A stretch of DNA of 64,000 bases, taken from contig CAZITQ010000017.1 in NCBI GenBank assembly GCA_964542165.1, forward strand, positions 3,355-67,354. Reading direction: 5' to 3'. This stretch comes from CAYTBN01 sp964542165. Its GTDB lineage: Bacteria > Myxococcota_A > UBA796 > UBA9615 > CAYRNR01. The translations under genes and the position numbers were made by a program. Below, piece by piece: positions 18,990 through 27,630 of this stretch. Under the pieces are notes generated by a model. It was not told the origin of the DNA. It saw nothing but the letters and a program-made list of their open reading frames with translations, and did no database searches. The first letter of the stretch is position 1, and every line of letters begins with the position of its first letter.

Positions 18990-20183
18990 ATGAAGCTTTC
19001 CGATGTGGTGGTGGTCTCGGCGGTGCGTACCCCCATGGGTCGTTTCGGCGGAACGGTGAGCAAGGTCGCATCTTTCGACCTCGGCGCCACCGCGATCCGC
19101 GCGGCCCGGGAGCGGATCGGCCTGGAGGCCACCGGTGTGGACGAGGTGATCTACGGCAGCTGCCGCCAGGCCGGCAACGGCCCGAATCCCGCGCGTACCG
19201 CGTCCGTTCGTGGCGGGGTGGACATCTCCGTTCCGGTGCAGACCATCAACATGGCCTGCCCGTCGGGGATGATCACGGTGATCCACGCCACGCGGGGCCT
19301 GCTGACCGGCGAGATGACCGCGGTGATGACCGGCGGCATGGACAGCATGAGCACCATCCCCTACCTGCTCAAGAACGTGCGCTTCGAGGGCTTCAAGATG
19401 GGGGACAAGAAGCTCGAGGACGGATGGAGTGACAGCATCGATCCCCTCTGCGGGTTCGGCATGGGTGTGACCGCCGAGAACCTGGTGGAGAAGTACGACA
19501 TCCCCCGCGAGGACATGGACGCCTTCGCCGTGGACAGCCACCGCAAGGCTGCCGCGGCCCGGGACAACGGCTGGTTCGCCGACGAGCTCGTGCCCGTCGA
19601 GGCGCCGCCCCCCCACCGCAAGGCCGAGCCGGTGACCTTCACCACCGACGAGACCATCCGCGAGGGCTCCTCGGTGGAGAAGCTCGCCAAGCTGCCCGCG
19701 GTGTTCAAGAAGGGCGGCCGGGTCACGGCCGGCAACGCCTGCGGGATGTCCGACGGCGCCACGGCCCTGGTGGTCACCACCCGGGAGAAGGCGGCGGCCG
19801 AGGGCTGGCCGGTGGTGTTCTCGGTCGTGTCCCACGCCACGGCGGCCTGCGCCCCCGAGACCATGGGTGAGGGGCCCGGCATCGCCATTCCGATCGCGCT
19901 GGAGCGGGCGGGGATGACCCTGGACGACATGGCGGCCTACGAGGTCAACGAGGCCTTCGCGGCCCAGGTCCTCACCAACGAGCGCCAGTTGAACTGGGAT
20001 CGGGACAAGCTCAACCAGCACGGCGGCGCCATCGCCCTGGGCCACCCCACAGGCATCAGCGGCGCGCGAATCCTCGTGACCCTCAACGGGGTGCTCAAGC
20101 GCATCGGCGGCGAGCTGGGCGTGGCCTCGATCTGCGGCGGCGGCGGTGTGACGACCGCGATGGTGATCCGGCGGGAGAGCTAG
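18990..20183 (+). CDS. acetyl-CoA acetyltransferase / thiolase
   Basis: 397 residues, the usual thiolase length. Nucleophile Cys 90 lies in NMACPSGM; the His of GGAIALGHPTGISGAR and the second Cys of SICGGGG complete the active site, and NEAFAAQ is the conserved Asn loop. It condenses or cleaves acyl-CoAs (beta-oxidation or acetoacetyl-CoA formation); the direction cannot be read from sequence. The usual GNASG motif reads GNACG. A strong GAGGAGG site precedes ATG 18990. Stand-alone; a terminator-like hairpin follows. Confidence 0.93.
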   Translation: MKLSDVVVVSAVRTPMGRFGGTVSKVASFDLGATAIRAARERIGLEATGVDEVIYGSCRQAGNGPNPARTASVRGGVDISVPVQTINMACPSGMITVIHATRGLLTGEMTAVMTGGMDSMSTIPYLLKNVRFEGFKMGDKKLEDGWSDSIDPLCGFGMGVTAENLVEKYDIPREDMDAFAVDSHRKAAAARDNGWFADELVPVEAPPPHRKAEPVTFTTDETIREGSSVEKLAKLPAVFKKGGRVTAGNACGMSDGATALVVTTREKAAAEGWPVVFSVVSHATAACAPETMGEGPGIAIPIALERAGMTLDDMAAYEVNEAFAAQVLTNERQLNWDRDKLNQHGGAIALGHPTGISGARILVTLNGVLKRIGGELGVASICGGGGVTTAMVIRRES

Positions 20184-20197
20184 GTCCTCGGCTCCGA

Positions 20198-20226
20198 AGA
20201 ACCCAGGCAGCAGCTGCCTGGGTTCT
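20198..20226. terminator. bidirectional terminator-like hairpin
   Basis: AGAACCCAGGCAGC (20198-20211) is perfectly complementary to GCTGCCTGGGTTCT (20213-20226), with one base between; the real loop would use a few inner pairs. It sits between the convergent thiolase and thiC genes and its right arm touches the thiC stop codon. No long U-run on either side. Confidence 0.7.
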
Positions 20227-21587
20227 CAGCCCTTGAGCCCACACTTGTCCTGACTCGGCAGCATCCCTTCCAGCATCTGGGTGTTGCGCATCGAGCAGAA
20301 CTTGGGCCCGCACATGGTGCAGAAGTCCTCGTCGCCCACGTCGCCGTCCTTCAACTCGGCGCCCCGCAGCTCCCGCGCCTTGTCCCCGTCCAGGGCCAGG
20401 CCGAACATGGCCTCCCAGTCGAAGCGGTAGCGGGCGCGGCTCATGTCGTCGTCCAGGTCCCGGGCGCCGGGGAGTCCCCGGGCCACGTCCGCGGCGTGGG
20501 CGGCGATGCGGTGGGCGATGATGCCGGCGCGCACGTCCTCCAGATCGGGCAATCCCAGGTGCTCGCGGGGCGTCACGTAGCACAGCATGGCCGCACCGTG
20601 GAAGGCGGCCATGGTGCCGCCGATGGCGGAGTTGATGTGGTCGTAGCCGGCGGCCACGTCGGTCACCAGGGGACCCAGCACGTAGAACGGCGCTCCGTCG
20701 CAGCGCTCGGCCTGGACCTTCATGTTCATCTCGATCTCGTGGAAGGGGATGTGGCCCGGCCCCTCCACCATCACCTGGACCTCGGCCTCCCGGGCCCGCA
20801 TGGTCAGCTCGGCCAGGGTGTCCAGCTCGGCGAACTGGGCCTTGTCGCTGGCGTCGGCCAGCGATCCGGGCCGCAGGCCATCCCCCAGGCTGAGGCTGAC
20901 GTCGTAGCGCCGGCAGACCTCGAGGATCCGGTCGTAGCCGGTGTACAGGGGATTCTGCTTGCCGTGGGCGAGCATCCAGCGGGCCAGCAGGGCGCCGCCA
21001 CGGCTGACGATCCCGGTCACCCGCCCCTTCACCAGGGGGAGGTGGTCCGCGACCAGTCCGCAGTGCACCGTCATGTAGTCCACACCCTGGCGGGCGTGCA
21101 GCTCGATGACCTCCAGCAGCAGGTCCTCGCTGAGATCCTCGATTCTCTCGATCCGTTCGGTGGCCTCGTACACGGGCACGGTGCCCACGGGTACGGGGCT
21201 GGCTCGGAGGATGCCCTCGCGGATGTCGATGATGTCCCCACCCGTGGACAGGTCCATGACCGTGTCGGCTCCGAACTGGATCGACGCCTGGAGCTTGGCC
21301 AGCTCCTGGTCCATGCCCGAGCCCAGGGCCGAGTTGCCGATGTTCGCGTTCACCTTGCAGCGTGTGGGGCCGCCGATGGCGATGGGTTTCAGCTCGGGGT
21401 GGCGGATGTTGGCCGGGATGATCATCCACCCCCGGGCCACGTGGTCGCGGACGGTCTCGGGATCCAGCCGCTCGGTGGCGGCCACGTACTCCATCTCCGG
21501 GGTGACCTCCCCCCGGCGTGCGTAGTGCAGCTGGGTCACCACCGGATCGTCGAGGCGACGCGCGATCCATTCGGCGCGAAACGTCAT
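20226..21587 (-). CDS. thiC: phosphomethylpyrimidine synthase ThiC
   Basis: 453 residues, the short form of ThiC. It converts aminoimidazole ribotide to hydroxymethylpyrimidine phosphate in thiamine synthesis, using a [4Fe-4S] cluster and S-adenosylmethionine. Seen: NANIGNSALGSG, MDLSTGGDI, SRGGALLARWML, SLSLGDGLRPGS, VEGPGHIP, and the C-terminal cluster ligands CTMCGPKFC (CxxCx4C) near residues 427-435. ATG 21587 has AAGGAG eight bases upstream. The 37-bp gap to the upstream pilT-like gene is too short for a TPP riboswitch, so it is probably read from that gene's promoter. Confidence 0.96.
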   Translation of the reverse strand: MTFRAEWIARRLDDPVVTQLHYARRGEVTPEMEYVAATERLDPETVRDHVARGWMIIPANIRHPELKPIAIGGPTRCKVNANIGNSALGSGMDQELAKLQASIQFGADTVMDLSTGGDIIDIREGILRASPVPVGTVPVYEATERIERIEDLSEDLLLEVIELHARQGVDYMTVHCGLVADHLPLVKGRVTGIVSRGGALLARWMLAHGKQNPLYTGYDRILEVCRRYDVSLSLGDGLRPGSLADASDKAQFAELDTLAELTMRAREAEVQVMVEGPGHIPFHEIEMNMKVQAERCDGAPFYVLGPLVTDVAAGYDHINSAIGGTMAAFHGAAMLCYVTPREHLGLPDLEDVRAGIIAHRIAAHAADVARGLPGARDLDDDMSRARYRFDWEAMFGLALDGDKARELRGAELKDGDVGDEDFCTMCGPKFCSMRNTQMLEGMLPSQDKCGLKG

Positions 21588-21624
21588 GGGAAACTCCTTT
21601 ACGGGGGGCAGGGCGCGGCGGAAT

Positions 21625-22716
21625 CTAGCGGTTGCGCCCGCGCATCCGGGCGGTCTCGTGGGCCATGATCTCCTCGATCTTCTCGAGCACCGAAGGATCG
21701 TTGGACCGCTTGAGGACCATGTCCTTGGCGATCACACCGCCGCGGAAGAGGTTCAACAGGCTCTGTTCCATGGTGACCATGCCCGCCGTGGTCTGGGTCT
21801 GCATCATCGACGGGATCTGGAACACCTTGTTCTCGCGGATCAGGTTCCGCACGGCGAAGTTGAGCAGCAGCACCTCGGTGGCGCAGACCCGTCCGCCGCG
21901 CTTGCGGGGAACGAGCTGCTGACAGACCACCGCCTCGAGGGAGTTGGCGATCATGTTGCGCACGTGGGACTGCTGATCCGTGGGGAAGGCGTCGATCACC
22001 CGGCTGACGGTGTCGGCGGCCGACCGGGTGTGGAGGGTGGACAGCACCAGGTGACCGGTCTCCGCGGCGGTCAGCGCCAGCGAGATGGTCTCCAGGTCGC
22101 GCATCTCCCCGAGCAGGATCACGTCGGGATCCTCCCGCAGGGCCGAGCGCAGGGCGTTGGCGAACGAGTGGGTATGGGTGGTCAGCTCCCGCTGGCTGAT
22201 GATGCAGCGCGCGGCGCGGAAGCTGTACTCGATGGGATCCTCGATGGTGACCACGTGTTCGTGGCGGGTCTGATTGATCTCCTGGATCAACGCCGCCAGG
22301 GTCGTGGTCTTGCCGCTCCCGGTCGGGCCGGTGACCAGCACCAGCCCCCGCCGGAGCCGCGCCACGTCCTTGACCACCGACGGAAGTCCGAGCTGATCCA
22401 GGGCCATCACCTCGTCCGGCAGCACCCGGAACGCCGCGGACAGGCCGTGAAGCTGGTGGAAGGCGTTGACCCGGAAGCGGCCGATGCCGGGGAGACCAAA
22501 GGAGAAGTCCAGCTCCAGCTGCTCGTCGAAGGTGGTCTTCTGGCGCTCGGTCATGATCGAGCAGATCAACCGCTCGGCCATCTCCGCGGAGATGGGAGGC
22601 GTGTTCACCCGCCGCACCGAGCCGTCGACGCGCAGGGCGGGCACCTCGCCGGTCGCGATGTGGAGATCCGACGCTCCCGCCTTGACCGTGTGTGCCAGCA
22701 GCTCGTGGATGTGCAT
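21625..22716 (-). CDS. pilT: PilT-family retraction ATPase (paralogue 1)
   Basis: 363 residues from ATG 22716 (frame open to 22917, but the extra part is antisense to rluA-type gene and unrelated). Opens HELLAHTVKAGASDLHI, Walker A GPTGSGKTT at 130-138, Asp box TIEDPIEYSF, Walker B LLGEMRD, His box STLHTRSA. PilT hexamers power type IV pilus retraction. The C-terminus (MRGRNR) is short and lacks the AIRNLIRE variant order of the second copy but keeps NLIRENK. It is far from the main pil block, which has its own PilT at 41844, so it may be a PilU- or motility-specific motor. Confidence 0.92.
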   Translation of the reverse strand: MHIHELLAHTVKAGASDLHIATGEVPALRVDGSVRRVNTPPISAEMAERLICSIMTERQKTTFDEQLELDFSFGLPGIGRFRVNAFHQLHGLSAAFRVLPDEVMALDQLGLPSVVKDVARLRRGLVLVTGPTGSGKTTTLAALIQEINQTRHEHVVTIEDPIEYSFRAARCIISQRELTTHTHSFANALRSALREDPDVILLGEMRDLETISLALTAAETGHLVLSTLHTRSAADTVSRVIDAFPTDQQSHVRNMIANSLEAVVCQQLVPRKRGGRVCATEVLLLNFAVRNLIRENKVFQIPSMMQTQTTAGMVTMEQSLLNLFRGGVIAKDMVLKRSNDPSVLEKIEEIMAHETARMRGRNR

Positions 22717-22724
22717 GGCCCTCC

Positions 22725-22730
22725 ATATTA
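22725..22730 (-). promoter_or_regulatory. possible -10 element of pilT paralogue 1
   Basis: TAATAT on the minus strand lies eight bases before ATG 22716. A start at or within two bases of the ATG would give a leaderless message; GGAGGG lies between and could instead act as a ribosome site. Confidence 0.3.
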
Positions 22731-22785
22731 GCAACCCCGGCGGTGCTTTGCGTGTCTCTCTTCGCGCGTGCGCTGTCGCCGGGCG

Positions 22786-22791
22786 TATGAT
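22786..22791 (+). promoter_or_regulatory. possible -10 element of the rluA-type gene
   Basis: TATGAT (five of six consensus bases) lies seven bases before ATG 22799, the geometry of a leaderless promoter. No ribosome site is visible before the start. Confidence 0.4.
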
Positions 22792-22798
22792 GCCCGCC

Positions 22799-23617
22799 AT
22801 GACGTCGAATCGCGCCCTCGGGCCGGCCCCGGTGCCGGCGCACCTGGACGGAGAACGGCTGGACCGCGCCCTCGCGAGCGTCCTCGGGATCTCCCGGGGG
22901 GCGGCGAGGCGGGCCATCGAGGCCGGCGGGGCCTACCTGGACGGTCGGCGCTGCAAGGTGGCGTCCCGGCGCTGCAAGGGGGGCGCCCTGGTGGCCTGTC
23001 ACCTGGCGGCCCCCGCCGCCGACGAGCCGGCCCCCGAACCCCGTGCGATCTGGGAGGCGGATGGCCTCGCCGTGGTCGACAAGCCCCCGGGTGTGCCCAC
23101 CGGGGCCACACGGGAGACGGACCGGGGTACCGTCGAGGCCTGGGTACGGCAGCGATTCGGCGGTCGCCCCCACCTGCCCCAGCGGCTGGACCGCCGCGCC
23201 AGCGGCCTGCTGCTGGTGGTCCTCGACCGCCGCCTCAATCGGCCCATCGCCGAGGCCCTGGGCCAACGGCGGATCACCCGGATCTACCGGGCCAGGGTGG
23301 TCTCCGACCCGCCGCAGGCCGACGACCGGTTGGTGGGAACGGTGGGGGGGAAGCGCGCTGCGCTGCGCTACCGCAGGCTGGGCCCCTGCGACCTGGAGGT
23401 CACCCTGGAGACGGGTAGGACCCACCAGATCCGCCGCCAGCTGGCCGAGATCGGATGCCCGCTGGTCGGGGATCCTCGGTACGGAGGCACCCCCGGCCCC
23501 CTGGGCCTACGCGCCATCCGCCTGGCCTTCGAACACCCCCGCACCGGCCGTCCCATCGACCTCCACGTGCCCCGATTCGGTGACGATGCCCCGCCGCGGG
23601 AGGGCGGCGATCAGTAG
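22799..23617 (+). CDS. RluA-family RNA pseudouridine synthase
   Basis: 272 residues from ATG 22799 (another in-frame ATG is at 22790). An N-terminal S4-like domain (LDRALASVLGISRGAARRAI) precedes the catalytic core: VVDKPPGVPTGATRE, QRLDRRASGLLL with the catalytic Asp, TRIYRA, and TGRTHQIRRQLAEIGCPLVGD. It isomerises a uridine in rRNA or tRNA to pseudouridine. The usual HRLD reads QRLD. Its end overlaps the convergent pilD gene by 7 bp. Exact target cannot be read. Confidence 0.9.
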   Translation: MTSNRALGPAPVPAHLDGERLDRALASVLGISRGAARRAIEAGGAYLDGRRCKVASRRCKGGALVACHLAAPAADEPAPEPRAIWEADGLAVVDKPPGVPTGATRETDRGTVEAWVRQRFGGRPHLPQRLDRRASGLLLVVLDRRLNRPIAEALGQRRITRIYRARVVSDPPQADDRLVGTVGGKRAALRYRRLGPCDLEVTLETGRTHQIRRQLAEIGCPLVGDPRYGGTPGPLGLRAIRLAFEHPRTGRPIDLHVPRFGDDAPPREGGDQ

Positions 23618-24654
23618 AGAGCCGTTTCGTACATCGACACCAGCAGATCCCCGACCATGAAATACACGAAGCTCGCGGCCACCAGGAAGGGGCCGAAGGG
23701 GATGTAGTAGCCGACGGGTGGGGCGTCGTCGGTCTCGACATCCGGGGGTGCCGTTCGAGGCTCTGGGATCGGCTGGTCGGGTGGCTGGGAGTGGCGGCCT
23801 TCGATCTCGGACTCGCCCTCGGACTCGGCCCCGGACTCGGTCTCGACCTCGGCCTTCTCCCTCGGATCCTCCGGCACGCCATGCTGCGCCCGCCCCACGA
23901 TCCGAAGCACGATCCCGATCACCGATCCCCCCATCGCCGACAGCAGCACCACCACCAGCAGGGTCGGCCAGATCCCGAGGAAGGCGCCGATGGTCGCCAG
24001 CAACTTCACGTCCCCCATACCCATGGCCTCCTTGCGAAAGACCCACGAGCCCAGGACCCCCACGGCCAAGAGCACCCCTCCACCGGTGGCCGCGCCTGCC
24101 AGGGCGTGCAGGGGGTGGGGGACCGCCGCGCCGGCGAACCACAGGCCCGTACACCCCAGCAACCCCGTGGGGAGCAGGAGGAAGGTGATCTCGTTGGGGA
24201 CGATGAAGTGCTTCAGGTCGATGAAGAACACCGCGATCATCCCGGAGAAGAACACGAAGTAGAACAGCCAGGTCGCCAGGTGGACCCAGGTGACCGGAGC
24301 CGCCACCGCCCAGGCCTCGGCGTCGGTGATGCTCGGCGCGACGTGGTGCAGGTCGACCGCGGGAACGGTCTGCCAGTAGACGGCGATCGAAACGGCGCAG
24401 GTCAGCAGCTCCACCAGGGCGTAGCGGATGGAGATCGGGGTGCCGCAGCCCCGGCAGCGGCCGCGGAGGATCAGGTAGCTCAGCACGGGGACGTTGTCGT
24501 ACCAGGCGATGGCGTGTCCGCACTCGGGGCAGCGGGACCGCGGGCGGACCACGCTCTCACCGGCCGGCAGCCGGTGGATCACCACGTTGAGGAACGAGCC
24601 CACCACCAGGCCGAAGGCCCCGGCGCAGACCAGGAAGTAGATGTAGGTGAACAC
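23611..24654 (-). CDS. pilD: prepilin peptidase / N-methyltransferase PilD
   Basis: 347 residues. It cleaves prepilin leader peptides and methylates the new N-terminus at the inner membrane. Two CxxC pairs (C42/C45 and C67/C70) form the zinc-type site of the methylase domain; the catalytic Asp residues are D146 in IDLKHFIVPNE and D215 in GMGDVKLLA. Seven or eight membrane segments. Between about residues 258 and 312 there is an insert rich in Glu, Ser and Pro (EVETESGAESEGESEIEG), encoded by a degenerate hexamer tract, which family members usually lack. Last in the gene pair with 24655-25290. Confidence 0.93.
   Translation of the reverse strand: MFTYIYFLVCAGAFGLVVGSFLNVVIHRLPAGESVVRPRSRCPECGHAIAWYDNVPVLSYLILRGRCRGCGTPISIRYALVELLTCAVSIAVYWQTVPAVDLHHVAPSITDAEAWAVAAPVTWVHLATWLFYFVFFSGMIAVFFIDLKHFIVPNEITFLLLPTGLLGCTGLWFAGAAVPHPLHALAGAATGGGVLLAVGVLGSWVFRKEAMGMGDVKLLATIGAFLGIWPTLLVVVLLSAMGGSVIGIVLRIVGRAQHGVPEDPREKAEVETESGAESEGESEIEGRHSQPPDQPIPEPRTAPPDVETDDAPPVGYYIPFGPFLVAASFVYFMVGDLLVSMYETALY
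23802..23862. repeat. degenerate hexamer tract inside pilD
   Basis: Repeats of nnCTCG (GACTCG, CCCTCG, GACTCG, GTCTCG and variants) in the + orientation encode the Glu/Ser insert of PilD. The same CTCGGT-type unit recurs at 48865-48893 outside genes. Confidence 0.55.
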
Positions 24655-25290
24655 TCAGGCCCGCCACATCCCGACGATCCAGAGGGCGTAGCCCCCGATC
24701 ACCGCGCCGGTGAGCCACAGCGTCGTGCGACGGCGGTTGCCCTGGCGGCCCATGCGCCAGGCCAGCGCGCCGGCGCCCCCCAACCACGCCACAAAGCCGA
24801 TCTCGAGGGCGATCACCCAGCCGGTCGAGGGGTCCGTGTGCTGTTGGAGGTTGTCCAGGATCACCGCGTGGCGCTCGGGTTCCGAAAGGGCTGGATCGGG
24901 CCAGGCCGCGGCCGGATCCACCACCATCAGCGCCGCGATTCGCTCCTCCGCCGCCGCGATACGACCGCCCAGGGGCTGGTAGAACGACCGCGTGGCATAG
25001 GCCGCTCCGCGCAGCCCGCGGAACGCGAACAGCGCCAGCTCCCGGTCCCCGGCCTCCTCCGCCGCCTCGCCCATGGACCACAACGCGTCGCTGGCGCGGT
25101 GCACATAGGGGCTCCCCGGCAGGTACCAGCGGACGGCCCGCTCGTAGTGCAGCACGGCCTGGTACGGCCGCTGGGCGTCCATCTCGTCGGCGGCGCGGGC
25201 GCACTCGATCCGCCCCCCCCACAGCACGCGCAGCACCAGCGCGGCCAGGACGAAGGCGGCGAGGATCATCGGCGTGCGGAGGCGCGACAT
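24655..25290 (-). CDS. membrane protein with internal helical-repeat domain, unknown
   Basis: 211 residues. One membrane segment at the N-terminus (about 7-25) and two at the C-terminus (about 165-185 and 192-208) enclose a helical region with TPR-like features (YQAVLHYERAVRWYLPGSPY, AEEAGDRELALFAFRGLRG). The middle part is probably periplasmic. No family recognised with confidence. Its stop directly abuts the pilD start and it begins 5 bp after the ABC permease gene, so it is part of that transcription unit. Confidence 0.65.
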   Translation of the reverse strand: MSRLRTPMILAAFVLAALVLRVLWGGRIECARAADEMDAQRPYQAVLHYERAVRWYLPGSPYVHRASDALWSMGEAAEEAGDRELALFAFRGLRGAAYATRSFYQPLGGRIAAAEERIAALMVVDPAAAWPDPALSEPERHAVILDNLQQHTDPSTGWVIALEIGFVAWLGGAGALAWRMGRQGNRRRTTLWLTGAVIGGYALWIVGMWRA

Positions 25291-25295
25291 GTCGA

Positions 25296-26057
25296 TCAGA
25301 AGTCCCTGTACCGGAACACCACCGAGGCGATCCCGACCACCACGGCGGAGTACAGCACACCGTAGCCCAGGGTCGCGGCGAGGAAGTCCGCGGCCACGGG
25401 GACCCCGTGCACGACCTCGGTGCGCACGTTGAAGTTGTCCAGGTTGGGCAGGATCCAGTACACCGCCGCGCTGAACTCGCGGACGAAGAAGCTGTCCGTG
25501 CTGGCCCCGAAGGCCCGGATGTCCCCCACCAGGTGGCCGATGACGTAGATCGACAGGGAGAAGAAGGAGGCCACCGTCGGACCCGAGATCGTGGAGAACA
25601 GCACGGCGAAGGCGGTGATCACCATCAGCTCCACGAGCACCAGGCCGAGGGCAGCCACCATGGCCAGCTGCAGCTGGGCGCCGTTGATGACCAGCGTCAG
25701 GGCGTAGGCGGTCCCCATCAGCAGGACCAGCACGGTCAGCACCATCACCAGCCCCAGGTACTTGCCCACCACGATCGCGCCCCGGGAGACGGGTTTGCTG
25801 GCCAGGGTGTAGATCGTCTTGCGCTCGATCTCCCGATTCACCAGCCCGATGCCGACGAAGATCGCGATCAGCACCCCGAAGATCGAGATGCCGGCCAGGC
25901 CCATGTCCACGATGATCTTGGTGTACTCACCCACGGTCAGGTGGCTCAGCAGCGAGGAGCCACCGATGAAGATCAAGGCGAAGAACAGCAGCGAGTACAG
26001 GATGCGGTTGCGTACCGCCTCCCGGAAGGTATTGCGCGCGATGGCCCAGACCTTCAT
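25296..26057 (-). CDS. ABC transporter permease (ABC-2 type)
   Basis: 253 residues from ATG 26057. Six hydrophobic segments; the N-terminus (WAIARNTFREAVRNRILYSLL) is the amphipathic start of the ABC-2/NosY-like permeases, and EIERKTIYTLASKPVSRG is the conserved cytoplasmic coupling region. It works with the ATPase encoded just upstream, with a 4-bp ATGA overlap. Substrate unknown; the family includes exporters and Nos-type maturation proteins. Confidence 0.88.
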   Translation of the reverse strand: MKVWAIARNTFREAVRNRILYSLLFFALIFIGGSSLLSHLTVGEYTKIIVDMGLAGISIFGVLIAIFVGIGLVNREIERKTIYTLASKPVSRGAIVVGKYLGLVMVLTVLVLLMGTAYALTLVINGAQLQLAMVAALGLVLVELMVITAFAVLFSTISGPTVASFFSLSIYVIGHLVGDIRAFGASTDSFFVREFSAAVYWILPNLDNFNVRTEVVHGVPVAADFLAATLGYGVLYSAVVVGIASVVFRYRDF

Positions 26058-27061
26058 GGAGCCGCGTCCTGGTCCGGAGGCCCGCCGTCGGAGGGGCCGC
26101 GGGCGCCGCTGAGGTCCCTCATGAACAGGTCCTCGAGGCTGGGCCGCAGCGGGGTCACCGAGACCACCTTGGCCGCGTCGCGCCCCAGCCGCTTGAGGAT
26201 CCGCTGCTGCGGGGGGCCCTCGGGAACCCGCAGCAGCCACTGCCCGCCGAGTTGCTGCACCTCGTCCGCCAGCTCCCCGAGCTCCCCGGCGGCCTCGTCC
26301 GATATCTCCTCAGCGCGGATCTCGACCCGATCCACGTGGCGGTCCAGCAAATCCTGGACACCGCCGGTGTAGTGCAGACGGCCGTGGAGCAGGATCCCGA
26401 TCCGGTCGCAGATCAGCTCCACGTCCGACAGGATGTGGCTGCTGAAGAAGACGGTCCGGCCCTCGGTGCGCATCTGCAGGATCAGGTTGCGGATCAGCCG
26501 TCGCCCCGCGGGGTCGAGCCCGCTCATGGGTTCGTCGAGCACCACCAGCGCAGGATCGTTGACCAGGGCCTGGGCCACCCCGATGCGCTGGAGCATGCCC
26601 TTGGAGTAGGTTCGAAGCTGGGCGTCGGCGTCCCCCTCGAGTTCGACGGCCTCCAGCAGCCGCTGGATCCGTTTCTTGCGCTCGCGGGACGGCAGCCCGA
26701 AGAGCTGGGCGTAGAAGTCCAGGAACTCGGCACCGGTCAGGTAGTCGTAGAAATAGGGGCGTTCCGGCAGGAACCCGACCTGGGCCAGGCCGGCGGGCTC
26801 ACCGATGCGGTGCCCCAGGATGACCGCCGTGCCCTCGGTGGGGCTCGCGAGCCCCATCAGCATCTTGATGGTCGTGGTCTTGCCGGCACCGTTGTGGCCC
26901 ACGAAGCCGAAGATCCCGCCCCGGGGTACATCCAGGTCCAGGGACTCCAGCGCCACCTTTCGTCGGCGGAGCAGGCCGGTCCGAAAGACCTTGCGCAGGC
27001 CACGCACCGCGATGGCCAGCTCGCCGTCCATCGGCCGCTGCGCGTTGGGCGGTTCCGTCAT
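26054..27061 (-). CDS. ABC transporter ATP-binding protein
   Basis: 335 residues from ATG 27061. Walker A GHNGAGKTT, Q-loop GFLPERPYF, signature YSKGMLQRIG (YSxGM type), Walker B LVVLDEP and switch His in SSHIL are all present, so the ATPase should be active. The C-terminal 100 residues form the regulatory domain common in ABC-2 exporters. It pairs with the permease downstream (4-bp overlap), and overlaps the hexapeptide acyltransferase upstream by 4 bp. Confidence 0.92.
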   Translation of the reverse strand: MTEPPNAQRPMDGELAIAVRGLRKVFRTGLLRRRKVALESLDLDVPRGGIFGFVGHNGAGKTTTIKMLMGLASPTEGTAVILGHRIGEPAGLAQVGFLPERPYFYDYLTGAEFLDFYAQLFGLPSRERKKRIQRLLEAVELEGDADAQLRTYSKGMLQRIGVAQALVNDPALVVLDEPMSGLDPAGRRLIRNLILQMRTEGRTVFFSSHILSDVELICDRIGILLHGRLHYTGGVQDLLDRHVDRVEIRAEEISDEAAGELGELADEVQQLGGQWLLRVPEGPPQQRILKRLGRDAAKVVSVTPLRPSLEDLFMRDLSGARGPSDGGPPDQDAAP

Positions 27062-27579
27062 GGATCGCGGAGCCTCAGCACGCTGGCGGGGACCCCCGCC
27101 GCCACGGTGAAATCGGGCAGGTCGGCGCTGACCACCGCGCCGGCGCCCACCTGCACGCCGCGACCGATGGTGACGCCCGGAAGCACGATGCAACCGGCGC
27201 CCAGGTCCGAACCCTCGCCGATGCGCACGGGGCCGAGTTCGAGTTCGCCCTCCATGATCGGACGGTCCCGGCCCGGATCCCTGTGGGTCGACGTGAGGAT
27301 CTGCACGCGGGGGCCGATGCCGACGCCGGCCTCGATCACCAGCTCGGCCTTGCCCGAAAAAAAACAGCTCGGGCCGATCCAGCAGTCGTCGGCGATGCGG
27401 ATTCCCCCTCCCGGGTAGGCCTTGAGGGTCGCCCGGTGACCGATGTAGACGTTGTCCCCGAGCTGGACCAGGTCCGGCCGAAACACGAGGACGCCGTCCT
27501 CGATCACGCCACCGGCGCCCCGGGCGCCCAGCTCGTCGGGGGAGAATCGACCGCTACCGTGGGTTCGAAACGCTCTCAC
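27058..27579 (-). CDS. left-handed beta-helix (hexapeptide) acyltransferase
   Basis: 173 residues from GTG 27579. Repeats of [LIV]-G-x4 hexapeptides (LGDNVYIGHRATLKAYPGG, IADDCWIGPSCFFSG, VIEAGVGIGPRVQILTSTH, IGEGSDLGAGCIVLPGVTIG) end in the VSADLPDFTVAAGVPASVLR closing segment of sugar O-acetyltransferases. It uses acetyl-CoA to acylate a sugar or similar acceptor. A run of eight T bases in the coding strand (27357-27364) codes Cys-Phe-Phe-Ser and could slip. Overlaps the ABC ATPase gene by 4 bp. Confidence 0.88.
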   Translation of the reverse strand: MRAFRTHGSGRFSPDELGARGAGGVIEDGVLVFRPDLVQLGDNVYIGHRATLKAYPGGGIRIADDCWIGPSCFFSGKAELVIEAGVGIGPRVQILTSTHRDPGRDRPIMEGELELGPVRIGEGSDLGAGCIVLPGVTIGRGVQVGAGAVVSADLPDFTVAAGVPASVLRLRDP

Positions 27580-27587
27580 GGTCCCCT

Positions 27588-27593
27588 ATATTA
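27588..27593 (-). promoter_or_regulatory. possible -10 element of the acyltransferase-ABC operon
   Basis: TAATAT on the minus strand lies eight bases before the GTG at 27579; no clear -35. Close spacing suggests little or no leader. Confidence 0.3.
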
Positions 27594-27630
27594 TTCGCGC
27601 CGCACGCAACGGGCGAGATGGGGAGAGCAG

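Noticed and set aside
21588..21624. TPP riboswitch before thiC
   Set aside because: Only 37 bases separate thiC from the upstream gene and no TPP aptamer consensus is present.
27283..27630. N-terminal extension of the NCS2-like permease
   Set aside because: It is antisense to the hexapeptide acyltransferase; GGGGAGA and ATG 27631 mark the real start.
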